NCBI GenBank assembly: GCA_047967505.1
Contig: CM106538.1
DNA: 64,000 nucleotides
Source of the DNA: Dipteris shenzhenensis
Lineage: Eukaryota > Polypodiophyta > Polypodiopsida > Gleicheniales
Reading direction: 5' to 3' (one strand)
The notes below the pieces were generated by a model. The model was not told where the DNA came from. It saw only the letters and a list, made by a program, of their open reading frames with translations, and did no database searches. Shown here one piece after another: positions 33,201 to 44,202 of this stretch. Both the position numbers and the translations under genes were made by a program. Positions within the stretch are counted from its first letter, which is position 1, and the number at the start of each line of letters is the position of its first letter.

Positions 33201-34469
33201 TAAGGCAATTGCATAATCTTCTCTCAAATTAAATAGGCATTGTACGTAATACAACAAGACATCCTCTTTTCCCTCAATATTGAATGAGGGAAGAATGGGC
33301 ATAGTGGGGTCAGAGCTCTCAGCCTCCACGTCATCCACTATGACAGCATCTCTTAGGGTCTCGTTTTTTAAGGCCGCTAGGTCCAATTTTGCAACTGCAA
33401 GCTCTTCCTCTATCGAGTTGATCTTCTCTTCCACTTCTGGTAGATCTGACTTTTCCTATGTTTCTTCTTCCTCATTGGTATCCTTTGGGTCCTCAATTGA
33501 TCCATCAGTATAGTGTACATACATGGCAAATGCAAGTGCCTCTTCAAGTATTTTGCAATTGCCCTTGTGTACAGTGCATATTCCCTCATGACAATCTTCA
33601 AAACTGTCAAACACCTTGTGCATTTGATACATCATCCTGTCGTTTGTAGCAGCAATGTCTTTGACATGTACAAAAGTCTTGCTGTTTGACAACTTTTGAT
33701 CCTTCAACTGTAAGCTTGTGGAAGGATTCATACATCTCTCCAAGAAAATCCTTATGATGTGTCAGAAGAGACTACAAATCCAGCTCCTTATTGAACATAT
33801 CATGGTATTTGTGATAGTACAGTTCTCATTCTGACTTCTATAGGAATTCAAAGAACAGCAGTTGGGGTGACTTCTTTTCCTCCTCCTCCTTTCCCTTACC
33901 AACTGATTGTCCACCTTTGTCTGAACCCTTGTCATTGGGCTTTTTCTCTTCACTGCATCATACAAAATCAAAAAATGAGTCTTGCACATATAGCTAAAAA
34001 GAAATAGAAGCACTCATACATAAATTCTTACCAGAAGATTCCTCCTCCTTTACAGCATAAGCTGAGAGGTCAATGGTCTTCCTGACAGGTCTTGGTGCAT
34101 CACTTGCATCACCTATTTGGTTAGCTCCTCCTCTTTGAAAGTTTTCAGAAAAATGTGATATGACTGTCTTTATAATTAAATAGACTAAAATCATGTTTTC
34201 TAGGCAAAAGTTCTATTGATGCAAAAACATCATGTCCAAAGAAAATTCAGGTGAATCTGCAAGATAGTTGTCTTGATCATTTAAAAGACGAAGAAGATGA
34301 CTTCTAGCTGATGTAGTAGAATTAGATAGATCAAGAATACAATTGGAAAGGTAGATCAAGACTCTGGTGTATTTAAGTACCTGTAGCATTTCTCTCCATG
34401 GATCTTTGCACAAGTATAGGTAGGTGGGGATGATGATGGGAAAAAATCAAGGTCTAATGTATTGTCCAT
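30230..34469 (-). pseudogene. Ulp1-like (C48) protease gene with tandemly duplicated protease domain
   Basis: The gene seems to begin at the ATG at 34469 (MDNTLDLDFFPSSSPPTYT). A coiled, acidic segment lies at 33168-33743 with one in-frame TAG. The protease domain occurs twice, about 0.95 kb apart. Each unit has a segment MGxSF...ILRFxxNF (32340-32490; 31380-31530), KTIDDVC...VIFxxYYE (32120-32240; 31130-31235), a catalytic His exon (HWSLIVWDLDDNHCWFLNSV at about 30930-31018; the matching HW is Y-stop at 32018-32023), and a Gln...Cys exon (31600-31898; 30680-30850). The Cys site six residues after Gln is Phe in one unit (QHDGHSFG, 31728) and Thr in the other (STGW, 30742), whose Gln is a TAG. 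Ulp1 proteases process SUMO; they are often carried by plant transposons. Exon limits are approximate. Confidence 0.6.
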
Positions 34470-34569
34470 ATGAAAATGAGGAAGAAGATGAAGATTCAAA
34501 ACTGTTGAATGGATGGAGAAAAGTGAAGATAAGAGTGCGATATGGGGGAGAAAAACAAAGAACAAGCTC

Positions 34570-36035
34570 AAATCGTGTTTTTGAGCAAAGATAGTGAAGC
34601 CTACTCTAATGAATCAGTTTGGACTCTACCATCCTCCTAAACCCTACAATGCATATGAAATGTGCTCGAAAAAACAACTCATAGAGTTCCTTTTAGAGAA
34701 AGCTATGGAATGGTCATTTCACCTTACTAATAGGAAAAACCAATGACTTGTGACAGATTGCTCACCTGGGCTTTTGTGTATCTCTGGAGCTAGAGCTAGG
34801 GAGGTGTGAGATGGACCTGGGGAGGTTGTGGCTAGATCTATAATGGGTGGTGGAGCTGGTGAGGGAGGTTGGATTTGGAGTTGCAATGGGACTCTGTGAT
34901 GGAGGTGGTGAGGTAGTGAGGTTGGATCTGGAGTTGGAGCTAGTGAGGTAGTGGGGTTGGAGCTGGAGGTGGTGAGGTTGGAGGCAACTAAAACTAGAGA
35001 TAGGGATAAAATGAAGGGTAGCTCTACTTAGAGGGGGTTTTGTCTCAAAATCTGTGCAAACAATGATGAGGAAATAAATGCATAGGAACCTAGAAGACCA
35101 TTTTCCGCATGTGTGGCTGACAAGACAGATGTGACATTCATTGGAAACTGTGCCCTTTCCTCTTATCTACAATTTCTCCATCCCTCTAGTAGTTCTGATC
35201 TACAATTTCCTCCATCCCTCTAGCAGTTCTGATCTACATCACTGCCATCATCATCCCCCCCACCCCATGCAATCATCATCCCCCCCCCTACTCCCATCAT
35301 CCCCCCAACCCCAACCCCCCCCCCTACCCTTACTACACCTATGCAAGAGCCACAAACAAGTCACCTAGGCTAGTCATGGAAAGAAAAAATCTAGGTGTAC
35401 ACAATCACAGATCAAGAAAACACTAGTAGCAACCAAATATTGCAGATTCCCAAGTGGTAGAATGAGAATTAGATAAAAACTGCAATTTGGAGCAGTTTTC
35501 CTGAAGAAACATGAATATCGCCTTTTCTATAACGAAAGGTATCAACCTTATTTAGTATGTATCAGCTTAAGAAGAACTTGATGGGTACCAACTTGATGGT
35601 TGTGAGCTTGATGTATCTTGAGCTATAGTGGGTCAGTGTGGATAACAGTTTGATGGGTATCAGCTTGATGGGTTGAGATAGAGTTGTAGTGGGTTTGGGG
35701 AAAGGACCTAGAGCAATATTGGGTCCAGTTGTAGTGGGTCTGGGGGAAGGACCTAGAGCCTATAGGGAAGAAGATGAAACTATAGATGGAGATGACAACG
35801 GGAATGAAGTCTGGCAGCTTGGTCTAAAAATTGGTGCATGTAATCACTAGATACTCTAAATATAGTACCTTGAAGACCAGTTTTGGCATGTGTGGCTGAC
35901 AAGTATGACTTGAATAGATATCTCTGCCATCTTTCGTAGAAAACTTTTAGCATGTTGGGTGTTTTTACACCATATCGTTTTTTCAAGCAAACTCTTAGGT
36001 TGCTGATTTCCTTGTGATGTTTGGGTTTTTTTTTA
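34570..36035. other. intergenic region with G-rich and C-rich low-complexity DNA
   Basis: Between the Ulp1-like gene (minus) and the H3-like frame (plus) lies non-coding DNA: degenerate GGAGCTGGTGAGG-type repeats (34790-34990), a 46-bp direct duplication around TCTACAATTTC (35165-35240), long C runs (35255-35330), a 42-bp duplication with GTTGTAGTGGGT and GGACCTAGAGC (35670-35760), and a pair of similar segments with CATGTGTGGCTGACAAG at 35108 and 35888. It may hold a divergent promoter; no clear TATA box stands out. Confidence 0.55.
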
Positions 36036-36055
36036 GGAGAAGAGCACAATATACT

Positions 36056-36769
36056 ATGGCAAGAACCAAAGCAACAGCTAAAAGGAAAGGAAAAGGACCA
36101 GACATTGCAGGGGCTGCCACAGCTCCATCCAGGTCTAAATCTTCAAAGAAGGGGAAGCCTGTGCACATGCTAGCAAGGAACAAGAAGAAAAGAGTGAGCC
36201 AAAGCAGATCTATCTTGATGGAGATTAGGAAGGCTTAGAAAGCCATAGGATATGAAGTACCCATGGCACCATTCGAGAGGCTGGTCAGAGCAGTATGCAT
36301 GAACTGGCATGTGGACTTTAGATGGCAAAGGACTGCACTACTTGCTCTCCAAGAAGCTACTGAAGAGTGGCTCATAGAGTTTTTCATGGACACCATGATG
36401 GTAGTAGCACATGCACACAAGGTCACCATCATGAATAAAGACATCCAAACACTTGTCAGGGTCAAATATAGATATGACAAGATCCTTAATGTAGAGGATT
36501 GGGATGATCTGAAAATGAGGGATATCTTGTTGATACCTCCAGCCAAGAAACCTAAAGATGATGGATTCAAGGTTGTCGAGGTGTTTCACCAACTTCATAC
36601 CAGAGGCAAGGCTGCCTATGAAGAGTCCCTCCGGGAAAGAGTCAAAGAAACAATGTCTGTCTTGCAATCCCAGACATTAGTGAGGATGGTGCAAATTCAC
36701 CAGAATCTCCTACAACTTGGACCAAGGATCAGAGTAGCCATCCAGACTGTGAATGATGACATGACCTAG
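36056..36769 (+). pseudogene. divergent histone H3-like protein with C-terminal extension
   Basis: The ATG at 36056, just after an acceptor-like TTTTTTTTTAG, opens MARTKATAKRKGKG, matching the H3 start ARTK-TA. The fold follows: EIRK (56-59), PFERLVR (72-78), FRWQRTALLALQEATEEW (88-105), FFMDT (109-113), AHAHKVTIMNKDIQ (118-131). Spacing from EIRK to PF and across loop 1 equals canonical H3, while FRW-x3-AL-x-ALQEA resembles the RW-x3-AL of plant CENH3. A TAG replaces the conserved Gln after EIRK (36236). H3 normally ends here; this frame adds about 98 residues (IPPAKKPKDDGFKVVEVFHQ onward) to a TAG at 36767. Its neighbours are TE-like, so it may be element-borne or a decayed gene. Confidence 0.7.
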
Positions 36770-37020
36770 GACTTGACAGAAGACTACATCATGGCTTTAG
36801 CACAAAAAGAAAAACATGTGACTTGCATAATCATCCAAAACAGCAGGAGGAGTCAATGTAGGAGGAGTGGATGCAAGAGGAGGCAGTACCGATGGAGGAT
36901 GTGTAGCAGTAGGATCCACAGCAGGATGTAGAGTAGCTAGATCCACAGCAAGATGTACAGCAGTAGGATCCATAGCAATAGTAACCTAAGCAGCATGTGG
37001 AAGATTCTCACAGGAGTCTC
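36770..37020 (+). pseudogene. Gln-rich continuation with serial TAG codons
   Basis: After the TAG at 36767 the same frame continues DLTEDYIMALAQKEKHVTC. A shifted frame then reads QQEESM, EEWMQEEAVPMEDV, DPQQDVE, LDPQQDVQQ, with seven TAG and one TAA standing where the repeat pattern predicts Gln. It is probably the decayed Gln/Asp-rich tail of the H3-like protein. Confidence 0.5.
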
Positions 37021-37281
37021 CACTGCAAAAAAGTCAATATAGAGATTCTGAGCAATAATAGAAAAATAGATGATGCTTGTAATTAGTTTGTATTAATACA
37101 TCAAATTTCAAATATTTTTTTTTGGTTGCAAGTAATACTTGAGTCAATAGCTTTGTATTATTTGAATTGTTCTATTTACAATGTCCTTGCGTTAAATTTT
37201 TTTTTTGCTCCTTTGAAGTATCTACAAAAATAAATTTTTAGCAATATGTAAATGTATTATGCAAATGTAAAGAGAATCAAA

Positions 37282-38560
37282 TTAAGAGAAACAAAGGGTG
37301 GTCAAATTAGGAGAAACATGCGGTGGAAACCAACTTACTTTCCTATTGTTCAAAATGAATGAAATTTCTTTATGGATATTGTTCTCATTCTCCATAATAA
37401 TGTCATTGTGTAACTGATAGAGAGTGCAACATTGTCCCAGTGAGATGGATGTTAAAAGGATGTCATTCTCAATAACATTGATTTCAATTATTGGACCCGA
37501 TGACCTCTCGTCTTGGTCCATTTCCACAAGTTTTGTGCCTATCATTCTAATGCATTTATAGTAAAAAGAGAAAATAAAGTTTTGTGAGGCACTTAATGTT
37601 GATGGAGTTATGAGCAATCTCACAATACACATTGTTGGCCACCATTCTATCCCAACCATTATCCAAAAAATTTGGAATTGGAACATCATACCCTTGTACA
37701 AACTTTGACTGGATAATCCTAAAAAAGTTCTACAAAAACTGTAAGTGGCATGAAAACATTGATTTTAACTATCCTGGTAGCAATATCTGGTTTCAAGGAA
37801 TGTTGTACTTCTGAAAATAATTTGGCTCTGTAGGATTCTGTGATGCTGTTCCATCAGGGATTGGCCAATCAACTGTATTCCATGCCAAGAGATCTTGCTT
37901 TTTTAATAAACCGTGTGAGTGAGCATTGTCCATCAATTGATAAAAGTGATCATAAAAGAATATACCCAATTCAGCCAGGGTTGTTGATTTTCTACCTCTA
38001 TACTGTAGCTCCCCAATAGCACCATGTAAAGCATCAAAGAATCCCAGTATGCACTCCAGTGGTTGCCATTCTTCATATGATGAGGATATATATCTGAATG
38101 AAAATAAAGAGAGTGTCCGTCATCAAAAGAAACAAATATTTCATTTCAAGTATTTCATTACACAAATACACTTACAATTGGGTCTATAGTGTGGAAGATA
38201 AGTGGGATGATCTCATAATACAAGTTCTCGGTGCATGTAGACATGTTGTATTCGAATCTCTCTGACGCATCTTGTGCCTTCCTTTTCTACTGTGAAATCT
38301 TTCACTCTGCTCTTCCAAGAAGCCAAAAAAGTGTTAGTTGATTGCTGGTTTCTCCGCTTGTTGGGTTGCATTAGAACCCAATCTCCTTTCGCCACTGCTA
38401 TCCTTTTCTAGCTACCGTCCACATTCACAGTATTGGAAACTTCTACACATGAGATTAATGAGGTAGATCTTCACAGGGCAAAGAGATACTTTGTACATCC
38501 ACATCTTCGCCAGGTATAGCAACAGACCACTTCCTAGTGGCACAACCAAAGTTTTTGGTT
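37282..38560 (-). pseudogene. unidentified spliced gene
   Basis: An exon at 37793-38093 (minus) follows a good acceptor (TTTTCATTCAG) and is open for about 100 codons: EEWQPLECILGFFDALHGAI, ELGIFFYDHFYQLMDNAHSH, NTVDWPIPDGTASQNP. Upstream another open piece (38165-38290) reads ERFEYNMSTCTENLYYEII, then PLIFHTIDPI, and meets a GTAAGT donor. Downstream pieces include YDVPIPNFLDNGWDRMVANN (about 37650) and EMDQDERSSGPIIEINV (about 37500). The exon has no start codon of its own, which is why simple ORF searches miss it. I cannot assign a family. It is one of the better preserved reading frames of the 25-39 kb region. Confidence 0.5.
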
Positions 38561-39117
38561 GCCATCTAAATCCTAAAATACATACTAAAGTTTTTGGTTG
38601 CCATCTAAAGTTTTTGGTTTTGCGAAGTCAAAGAAACACATACTAAAATAGTAAGACATTAACAAAAATGAACAAAACTGAAAACAAGCGAATAAATGGT
38701 GAAAGGAGCTTATTGTCTTGAAAGTTTAAGAGCATCACAACAACAATGATGCAATGAGGAATGCTTGTTGAAGAGAGAATGAAATGGCTCGTTGTGGGTG
38801 AAAGTAGTAGAATGCGGAGAACAAGAGAAAGTGGACGATTGTTTTGGGTCATCACATGGAATGGAGCTCTGTTTTGATTTTGGGTCCACATCACTTGATA
38901 CGGCAGGCAAACCGTAAAAGAATTTAAAAAAAATCTTCTTATTAATGCCACACGCTTGTAACAACATGAAGTACTATTTTCTTTGTCATATTTTTGCCTT
39001 TTTTTGTGAAATCTCTACATTATGTTGGCCTTCTCCTCATTGGTTGAGAGAGATTTTTTCAAAACCCGAAAAGGTCCCAAAATGAGCTCCCTTTTTTCCT
39101 AATGTTATTCATAGACC
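38561..39117. other. no feature recognised
   Basis: A short duplicated phrase (AAAGTTTTTGGTTGCCATCTAA) occurs at 38548 and 38586. Minus-strand frames at 38643-38967 lack any motif and overlap in different frames. Confidence 0.5.
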
Positions 39118-41605
39118 CGCAACATCAATGGTTCACTTTATTACTTGACTTTCATCGACGAATACATCAGATATTGTTGGGTCTACTTTCAGAAAGAGAA
39201 ATCAAAAGTGTTTTCTAGATTTCAAGAATTCAAAGCCATGGTAGAAAACCAAACAAGCAGAAAGATCAAAGTCATGAGATTGGATAGAGGAGGTGAATAC
39301 ATGTCTTCACCATTCATGAACTTTTGTAGAAGTCATGGCATTCGAAGATAATTCACTTGTGCAGATACTCCTCAGCAGAATGCAAGAGCTGAAAGGAAGA
39401 ATGGTACTTTAGTAGACAGTGCTAGAGCAATGATTAATGAGAAGCATCTTATTGGGCAGAAGCAATAGCCACCAAAGATGTTTTTATCGAAACTATACTT
39501 ATATATTAATATAAAATCTTGGCGAAAGTTTATTGAGCTAGTTTTTTTAGTTTCATGATGTTAACCGAACATGTTATAAAAATTTTATTTTTTTTTTGAA
39601 TTTTGAAGAAAATGTTATAAATCCTGGCGAATCTTTAAGTTTTTTCTCATAAAAGTTTCAAATCTTGGCGAATGTTTCAAACCTTTATTTTTATTAGGGC
39701 ATACAAACTTTGGACACCAATTTTAAAGTTTCACCTCTTAACGAAACTAAGAGGAAAAAATCATCCATGATAGCCACTACAAACTACTTGCTTAATTGGC
39801 TTCCTACCGAACTGATACAAGGTATGACACCTTATGAAGCATTCACTGGACATAAGCCACACATTGGGCATGTCCACATATTTGCTTGCATAGCATATGC
39901 ATACAAGTTGTTTGATCCCATCAACCACAAGGTCATTATCTCCAGAGTTGTAATCTTTGATGAGGAATCAGAATGGAAAACCTCAAATATACAACAGATA
40001 GACTCACCAATTATTCAGTCATCCATAGAAAAGGTTGATGAAGAAGAGCAAGAATTGCCAAAAACACCCTAAGCAAAGCCACAATAGCTCAAACAGTCTA
40101 CTAGGTAAAGCAAACCTCCAAGTAGATTGACATATGCTCAAAAAGGAAAAGCAATTCAAGTTGAAACCACCAACTATGCTCTTATGACTACCATCATGGC
40201 TATAGAAGAGCCAGTGTACTTCAAAGATGAAGTAGACAAGCCAGAATAGAAAACCACTATGAATGAAGAAATGGATGCTTTGTATAAGAATAATACTTGG
40301 GAATTATGTGACCTTCCACTAGGAAAGAAGGCCATAGCAAACAAATGGGTATACAAAGTGAAGTACAATCCAGATGGAAGTATTCAAATATACAAAGCCA
40401 GACTAGTTGCAAAAGGATTTGCATAGCAATATGGTCAAGATTACGATGAGACTTATGCTCCAGTATCAAAGATGGATTCCATACGGTTCTTGATATCACT
40501 AATGACACTCAGCAGATGGAATGTGTACCCGCTTGATGTCAAGAATGCATTTCTCAATGGTTATCTAAATGAGGAAGTCTACATGAAACAACCAACAGGT
40601 TATGTTGAACCAAAAAAGGAGAATAAGGTTTGACATCTTAAGAAAAGTCTCTACGACTTAAAGCAAGCACCCAGAAGTTGGTATAACAGAATCAACAAGT
40701 ATTTTGCTGATTTGGGATACATAAAGTCCAATGCAGATCATACTCTCTACTACAAAGTTCAAGGGGAAGACATTACTATTGTACTTTTGTATGTAGGTGA
40801 TCTGATTGACTGTAAGCAAGGATAGCTTCATTAGAAAACTAAAACAAGACTATTCTATAGAGTTCGACATGAAAGATCGTTGACTTATGCACTATTGTCT
40901 TGGAATTGAGTTTTGGAGAGATTCAGACATCACCTTCATGAGTTAGCTCAACTATGTTCACAATCTCCTGAAGAAGTTTCATGTGGCAGATTGCAAGATT
41001 GCAACCACTCCCATGGAACAAAGTTTGAAACTTACTAAATATTAAGTTCACTAGCACAATTTATGGGGCAATTCCAAAACAGTCTCACTAGAATGCAGCA
41101 AGATAGTTTGGGATAGAATACAAAGGAGGTCATCCAAGGTTGCATGGATACTATGACAGTGACTATGCCAGAGATCATGAGACCAAGAGATCCGCATAGG
41201 GATATGCATTTTTCCTTGTTCAAGGTGCTATATCATGTTTCTCAAACAAATAGCCAACTGTTTCTTTGTCTTTGACTAAAGCAAAATATAGAGCACTCAC
41301 TATAGGTGCATGTGAGGCTATATGGCTCAAAAGACTATTGTCAAAAATAGATTACTTTGATGAGTCAAAGCCAACAACAATATACTGTGATAATCAATTG
41401 GCTCAAGCATTGGCCAAGAATCCAATATATCACTCCAAGACAAAGCACATTGATATCAGAGAGCACTTCATGAGAGAAAGAGTGTTACTTGGTGGCATCA
41501 CACTGTAGCATTGTGATAGCAAAGAGAATGTTGTAGACATCTTTACCAAACCACTCGGTAAGGCGCTTTGCGAGAAACACCGACAAGCTATTGGTTTGAT
41601 GTAGA
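39118..41605 (+). pseudogene. decayed copia-C pol (integrase, RT, RNase H)
   Basis: Integrase begins at YYLTFIDEYIRYCWVYF (39140) with RGGEYMSS and ADTPQQNARAERKN, is interrupted by a MITE at 39474-39769, and resumes at LLNWLPTELIQGMTPYEAF. RT motifs include PLDVKNAFLNGYL (about 40530), LKQAPRSWYNR, and LLYVGDLID in place of YVDD (40787-40805), so a catalytic Asp is changed to Gly. RNase H reads MSLTKAKYRALTIGACEAIW and HSKTKHIDIREHFMRERV. Many TAG codons (for example 40424 and 40947) sit at expected Gln sites. The protease and gag are missing; a gag of probably the same family lies at 3325. Confidence 0.88.
39474..39769 (-). mobile_element. MULE-type MITE, copy 1
   Basis: 296 bp of AT-rich non-coding DNA inserted in the copia-C integrase. 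It is flanked by the 9-bp duplication ATAGCCACC (39465-39473) and ATAGCCACT (39770-39778), one mismatch. It matches, in inverted orientation and end to end, the element at 42721-43057. The ends are GATG(A)TTTTT-like inverted repeats, and the interior repeats CTTGGCGAA-type motifs. Nine-base duplications are characteristic of Mutator-like elements. Confidence 0.85.
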
Positions 41606-41628
41606 GGAAGGACATTCCCATTAAAGGG

Positions 41629-41951
41629 GTGTGATGGAATGTAACGTTCAATCCTTCTTCGATTCCCCAAAATCATCATCTTCAGGGAAGGCCTACTTCA
41701 TGATGTTGATCTTGATGGAAGGTGTTGAGAGATTGCGCTCAACATCATGTGATCATATGTGCATAGCACTAACCCAATAGAGTTCTATAAAGGAAAGGGT
41801 TAGATGCCCTAACCCTAACCCTAGATGGATTTGTATATATTCTATATTTTCAACTAAATCTAGTGTACAGTTAGTCATTTGTGGTGTGCTCTCTAGCTGT
41901 GCCCCCTCTCCTCATCTCCACTCTTCTCCTCTCCCCTCTTCATATTTTATC
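41629..41951 (+). repeat. copia-C 3' LTR
   Basis: After RNase H and a purine tract (ATTAAAGGGG) the sequence begins TGTGATGGAATG and ends ATATTTTATCA, about 323 bp. TATA-like TTGTATATATTC is at about 41830, and three CCCTAA units lie at 41807-41824. No 5' LTR is present, so the ends rest on the TG...CA rule. Confidence 0.65.
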
Positions 41952-42711
41952 AGAAGCTTGGCTGAAGGTTTGCTTGGGTTGACAGAGGAGCTAATAGTAG
42001 TCATAGTTCATCTGGGTTGTTGTAGGAGCCGTGTTGCTGGGCTATTGTAGGAGCCCGTGTTGGGAGATAATAGTAGCCGTAGCTCACCTGAGGAGCTATC
42101 TCATGTAGGTGTTGTTGGATGAGGTGCTAGCTTAAAGCTGGGCTGAAGCTTGTAGAGCGTGTTGAATTCATGTGTCGTAGAGGCCAGCATGGGCTAGAGA
42201 TGGTCATTGCAAGGCTACAAAAAATGGCAAAGATGCACTGTAGGTCATTGTGTGGAGCGTAGATGATTGATAGTGAGGCACTTGGCATCTGTGGAGACGT
42301 TGCTTATTGCAGCTCATTGGAGAGCTTGCTTGCAAGAAGCTTTGGTAGCACTGCTCATTGTGGCTGCTCTATGGAGGCATTGGTTGTGTGCTACAGCCTA
42401 TTTTGGAGCTCTATTATGAACTACCTAAGCGTTGATGGAGCCTTAAAGTGTTTCTATAGTCGATGTTGTAGTTTTCACCTTGTTTGGGCATCGAGCTTGT
42501 CTTGACTTGCTTGTCTTGGAAGATCTCGACCGTGGATGGTGATTGGTCTGAGGCTCCTTGCCTGTGGTGGAGAAGCGCTGGGAACTTGGAGTTACTAGGC
42601 TGCTGCCTATAGACACTTAGGGTAGGACTATAGCCTTAGATGCTGTAGAGAGTTTAGCTCAATCTTGTTGTAGTAGTAGCTGAGTCATAGTAGCTAATTC
42701 TTAGTTTGAAG
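41952..42711. other. no gene recognised
   Basis: G/T-rich non-coding sequence with short repeats of AGGAGC(C)GTGTTG type at 42010-42080. An 80-codon frame at 42263 has no recognisable motif. Confidence 0.5.
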
Positions 42712-42720
42712 CTCAAGCAT

Positions 42721-43057
42721 CATGGATTATTTTTTCTTGTTAGTTTTCTTAAGAGGCAGAACTTTTATATTCGAGATGAAACTTTGTGTGCCCTAAAAAA
42801 ACTAAAGGTTTGAAACATTCGACAGGATTTGAAACTTTAATGAGAAAAAATTTACAGTTTCGCCAAGCTTTACAAGTTTCATAATAATGATAGAATGTAT
42901 TATAGTTTTTTATATTACTTTTTGTATAATGATAGAATATATTATATTTTTTATATTATTTTTTGAAATTTGAAGAAAAACTTAAAAAGCTAGCTCAATA
43001 AACTTTTGCCAAGATTTTATATTAATATATAAGTAGACCTTCAATAAAAACATCCCT
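42721..43057 (+). mobile_element. MULE-type MITE, copy 2
   Basis: 337 bp from CATGGATTATTTTTTC to AAAAACATCCCT, flanked by a perfect 9-bp duplication CTCAAGCAT (42712-42720 and 43058-43066). It is the inverted homologue of 39474-39769, longer by an AT-rich tract (GATAGAATATATTATA) near 42890-42950. It is non-coding and would need a Mutator-like transposase from elsewhere. Confidence 0.9.
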
Positions 43058-43480
43058 CTCAAGCATGGTTCTAAGAGTACACAACTCTAGGAGAGTAACC
43101 ATTGAAGTAGACCTTTCATATCTCTCAGAGGATTCAAAAATCTCTTCAGAGGATACATCACACTAAACCTCTCCATCTCATTGAAGAGATTTCAACACAA
43201 TAATGACCATATGTCTCTCTGCATAACTTAGAATGACAAGCTTTTTGAACCAAAATAGAGAAGAGAAGGAGCTCTACAAGAAGAGAAAGAGTAAAAACAA
43301 AGATTCCTTATGAGGGAGGGCTTATTCCTTGATAGAGAAAGGTCCTGACGCCTTGACAAGGTCAAGGGCTTGCTCTCTCAAATAGAAAACTATCTCAAAT
43401 GATGAACCTCAATCTCGAAGATGGAGGATGCCTCGTGGAAGGAGGGCTTGACAGTCATGAAGGGAGTGGGAGAACCATCA

Positions 43481-43492
43481 GCTCTGATACCA
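43481..43492 (-). other. primer binding site of a minus-strand retroelement
   Basis: The minus strand reads TGGTATCAGAGC. An LTR would end at 43493 on its upstream side (plus strand TGATAAACTAGG). The far end of that LTR is not defined. Confidence 0.65.
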
Positions 43493-43503
43493 TGATAAAC
43501 TAG

Positions 43504-43561
<58 letters not shown>
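43504..43561. repeat. (GA)n microsatellite
   Basis: About 58 bp of almost pure GA with a single GAAAG interruption, inside the putative minus-strand LTR that starts at 43493. Confidence 0.95.
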
Positions 43562-44202
43562 ACATGATATAACTACATGTTCACTATGTTGTATTGATCA
43601 CATAAACATGAATATATACATGAGAATCCCTTAAGGGTATGGTTAGGTTTTGCCCTATGAACCCTATCTAGATAGTACAATTCACACTATCCTCTCAATA
43701 GAAAGTCTAATTGTTAGCATCCTTTGCCTTTCATCCCCTAGTTCCATCAAGATGAATTTCAAAACCAATGTCAATTTTAGATAGAATCTAAAGCTTGAAC
43801 AATCGGATACCATAATGGTATTAAAAAGAGCATGGATGAATGGACTCAAGGCGCTACATGATTAGGGAGGTGACACAATCTCCATGACACACCATGGGAA
43901 AGATGTGCAAACACAAATTGCAAATACCACAATATAGAAGGAATGCAAGCATAAATGCCTAAAAGTGGAAGGGCCACATGAGTCAAACATTGAAAACAAG
44001 CTACTGGCACTCAATATTGTGCTAATAGCAACCATTGAATCAATGAGGGTAGCATTGGAGGCAAGATGAGGAGACAAATATGGCTTTCCCAAATGGCTTC
44101 ACCAAAGACAAATTGATAAAGAGCGGTGTGCATTGCAAGAAGAACTAAAACCAAATTCTTATCATTTCAAAACCAATTCCAATGTGATAGAAATGGTACC
44201 AA
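43562..44202. other. no gene recognised
   Basis: Probably the rest of the minus-strand LTR and adjoining debris. A 76-codon minus frame (43862-44092) has no motif I know. Confidence 0.45.

Noticed and set aside
36230-37020. Reassigned genetic code with TAG read as Gln
   Set aside because: The same element families have CAG at the matching places in better copies, and TGA and TAA lesions and frameshifts also occur, so ordinary decay of methylated CAG explains the pattern.
41807-41824. Telomere-like CCCTAACCCTAACCCTA
   Set aside because: Only three units inside a copia LTR; plant telomeres are normally CCCTAAA arrays of great length.
43504-43561. GA repeat as a GAGA-type regulatory element
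   Set aside because: A simple microsatellite inside a probable LTR; nothing else points to regulation.
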